A stretch of 7,715 nucleotides of DNA from an uncultured Thermomicrobiales bacterium (GTDB lineage Bacteria > Chloroflexota > Chloroflexia > Thermomicrobiales > UBA6265), in the NCBI GenBank assembly GCA_902806395.1, contig CADCWH010000261.1:1-7715 (forward strand), read 5' to 3'. Shown here in pieces: positions 6,638 to 7,715 of this stretch (its first letter is position 1; each line of letters opens with the position of its first letter). The translations under genes and the position numbers were made by a program. The notes under the pieces were generated by a model. The model had not been told where the DNA came from and did no database searches. It was given only the letters and a program-made list of their open reading frames with translations.

Positions 6638-6651
6638 CTCGGCACGCCGAG
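6638..6651 (+). other. Short hairpin after rpmA
   Basis: CTCGGC and GCCGAG flank AC ten bases after the rpmA stop, giving a 5-bp stem with a CACG loop. There is no T tract, so any termination would be weak or factor-dependent. Confidence 0.25.
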
Positions 6652-6663
6652 TCCGGCATCGGA

Positions 6664-6692
6664 TGGACGGCTGGTGGCTGCCCTGGTACACT
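6664..6692 (+). promoter_or_regulatory. Probable promoter of rpmE
   Basis: TGGACG (6664-6669, 4/6 to TTGACA) lies 17 bases before TACACT (6687-6692, 4/6 to TATAAT), which is preceded by TGG as in extended -10 elements. Transcription would start near 6699, giving a leader of about 40 nt before the ATG at 6740. It suggests rpmE can be transcribed apart from rplU-rpmA. Confidence 0.45.
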
Positions 6693-6739
6693 TGAAGTCG
6701 GCTTGTCATAACGAATCAGCACACGGAGTTCCCGAAGAG

Positions 6740-7102
6740 ATGAAGACCGGAATCCACCCGACGTACAGCGAAGCGATCGTCACTTGCTCTTGCGGGAACA
6801 CGTTCACGACTCGTTCGACGAAGGGCAACCTGAAGACCGACCTCTGTTCGGTCTGCCACCCCTTCTACACGGGCGAGCAGCGGATCGTCGACAGCGCCGG
6901 CCAGGTCGAGCGCTTCATGAAGCGGATGCAGGCGGCCAGCGAGTCGGGCGCCCGTCCGTCGAAGCGCCAGCAGCGCCTCGCGGCCCGCTCAGCCGAGACC
7001 GAGGCTCGCGACCGTGACGCCGAGGCCGGCCGCGCTGAGGACGACGCCCTGGTCGCCGTGCCCACCGCGGCGACGACCGAAGGTACCCGCCCGACAGCGT
7101 AG
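6740..7102 (+). CDS. rpmE: Ribosomal protein bL31, zinc-binding form, with C-terminal tail
   Basis: bL31 bridges the large and small ribosomal subunits. The core at 1-62 begins [20 protein letters not shown] and carries Cys16, Cys18, Cys36 and Cys39, the four ligands of the zinc-containing (C+) type, then [20 protein letters not shown]. The total of 120 residues exceeds the usual 66-80; residues 63-120 form a tail that is first Arg/Ala/Glu-rich (likely helical, [20 protein letters not shown]) and then Ala/Thr-rich. ATG 6740 is chosen because the family starts with MK at this place; GGAG lies 11 bases upstream. The frame stays open upstream to 6674, but that part overlaps the promoter and has no family resemblance. 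The gene ends in TAG and is followed by a terminator. Confidence 0.96.
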   Translation: MKTGIHPTYSEAIVTCSCGNTFTTRSTKGNLKTDLCSVCHPFYTGEQRIVDSAGQVERFMKRMQAASESGARPSKRQQRLAARSAETEARDRDAEAGRAEDDALVAVPTAATTEGTRPTA

Positions 7103-7122
7103 ATTCTCGAACCGATCGAAAT

Positions 7123-7161
7123 GGGGACGGCGGCCCGGTCAACGGGGCGCCGTTCTCTTTT
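7123..7161 (+). terminator. Intrinsic terminator after rpmE
   Basis: ACGGCG (7127-7132) pairs with CGCCGT (7148-7153). The stem extends outward through 7123-7126 with 7154-7157 using G-C and G-U pairs, and inward after one G-G mismatch through CCC/GGG, closing a 7-base loop GGTCAAC. TTTT (7158-7161) follows at once. It lies 20 bases after the rpmE stop. Confidence 0.8.
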
Positions 7162-7229
7162 CCGGGCCCTGCGCCGATGCTGAGAGTGCCGGCTCGTCCC
7201 AACCCGTTTGCTCCGCTGACAATTCCATA

Positions 7230-7266
7230 TTGATCCGACCCGTCACGCGCCGGGTATGATGGCGCG
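7230..7266 (+). promoter_or_regulatory. Probable promoter of the manA-like gene, with palindrome over the -10 box
   Basis: TATGAT (7255-7260) matches the -10 consensus in 5 of 6 positions; TTGATC (7230-7235) is a candidate -35 at a long spacing of 19. CGCGCC (7246-7251) and GGCGCG (7261-7266) are exact reverse complements framing the -10 box, a possible operator. Transcription would start near 7267, about 47 bases before the GTG at 7314. Confidence 0.45.
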
Positions 7267-7313
7267 GTCGATCCGCGGGGTCGGCACGGCCGGATGGCAG
7301 GTGGGGGATCAGC

Positions 7314-7715
7314 GTGCGATTCGACCGCCCGATGCGCGTGTCTGCCCGTGATGTCGAGCGGGTCTGGGGCGGTCAGTGGCTCAGGCCCTCCCACTCACCC
7401 GTCGGCGAGGTCTGGTTGGTTGCTGGCGACGCGTAGATCCTCTCGGGACCCGCCGCCGGCACTATCCTCGACTCGGTGGTCGGCGCTCACGGCAAAGAAT
7501 TCCTCGGGGATGCCTGGTCCCGAGCGGACTGCTTCCCCCTCCTCGTCAAACTGCTCGACGCCGCCGAGTGGCTCTCCCTCCAAGTTCACCCAGACGACGA
7601 TCGAGCGGTCGCCCTCGAAGGACCCGACGCCTGCGGGAAATCGGAGGCCTGGCACGTCTTAGAGACCACCGGCGTTGCGGAGGTGCTGGCCGGTTTCGAG
7701 AGGGCCGTAGACCTC
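7314..7715 (+). pseudogene. manA: Mannose-6-phosphate isomerase (ManA-type), interrupted by in-frame TAG and cut by window edge
   Basis: The family interconverts mannose 6-phosphate and fructose 6-phosphate with a zinc ion. From GTG 7314 (GGGGG 6 bases upstream) the frame reads RDVERVWGGQWL and SPVGEVWLVAGDA, then meets TAG at 7434-7436 (codon 41). The same frame then continues without another stop for 93 codons: ILSGPAAGTILDSVVGAHGK, FPLLVKLLDAAEWLSLQVHPDD (Gln and His are metal-site residues) and GKSEAWHVLETTG (Glu is a further ligand). Because homology continues without a frame change on both sides, the TAG is a point change rather than a frameshift; CAG to TAG would explain it. It may be a nonsense mutation, a sequence error, or a read-through codon. 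hemE, rplU, rpmA and rpmE all end in TAG, so TAG is a normal stop here. The C-terminal part lies outside the window. The gene has its own promoter after the rpmE terminator. Confidence 0.82.

Noticed and set aside
6674..6739. Longer N-terminus for bL31 from 6674
   Set aside because: The extra 22 residues match nothing in the family and overlap the proposed promoter; [10 protein letters not shown] is the normal start.
7434..7436. General reassignment of TAG to an amino acid
   Set aside because: hemE, rplU, rpmA and rpmE all end in TAG at the expected protein ends, so TAG works as a normal stop in this genome.
1..7715. CRISPR array, insertion sequence, prophage or defence system
   Set aside because: No spaced direct repeats, transposase, integrase or defence domains were seen on either strand; the content is housekeeping.

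Overview
The window is GC-rich chromosomal DNA from a bacterium. It holds two sets of housekeeping genes pointing away from each other from a 361-base intergenic region, plus two genes cut by the window edges. My best guess for the host is a Chloroflexota member of the Thermomicrobia type. The reasons are the fused HemC-HemD protein, a HemQ of the Thermus/Chloroflexi/actinobacterial kind, very high third-position GC, and a leaderless-looking promoter. This is recognition from memory, not a database result.

Minus strand, reading 5205 down to 1, is a haem (tetrapyrrole) operon: hemCD (fused hydroxymethylbilane synthase and uroporphyrinogen-III synthase), hemB (porphobilinogen synthase, overlapping hemCD by 4 bases), hemQ (coproheme decarboxylase), hemE (uroporphyrinogen decarboxylase), and a small unrecognised Gly/Gln-rich protein that runs off the left edge. 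HemB makes porphobilinogen, the HemC part makes hydroxymethylbilane, the HemD part closes it to uroporphyrinogen III, and HemE makes coproporphyrinogen III. HemQ acts at the end of the coproporphyrin-dependent branch. The oxidase and ferrochelatase needed in between (HemY/CgoX, HemH/CpfC) and the 5-aminolevulinate-forming genes are not in the window.

The divergent region 5206-5566 holds a probable leaderless promoter for hemCD with a small palindrome in its spacer, a perfect 10-bp inverted repeat lying upstream of both operons, and an extended -10 promoter with a leader of about 140 nt for rplU.

Plus strand, 5567 to 7102, carries ribosomal protein genes rplU (bL21), rpmA (bL27) and rpmE (bL31), closed by a convincing intrinsic terminator. 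All three proteins carry low-complexity extensions; the one on bL21 is about 110 residues, longer than the ribosomal domain itself. After the terminator a new promoter leads into a mannose-6-phosphate isomerase (ManA-type) gene. It is interrupted by an in-frame TAG at codon 41, although homology continues in the same frame to the right edge.

I found no mobile element, CRISPR array, tRNA, rRNA or defence system. The most useful second looks are the amber codon in manA, the long bL21 extension, and the palindromes of the divergent control region.
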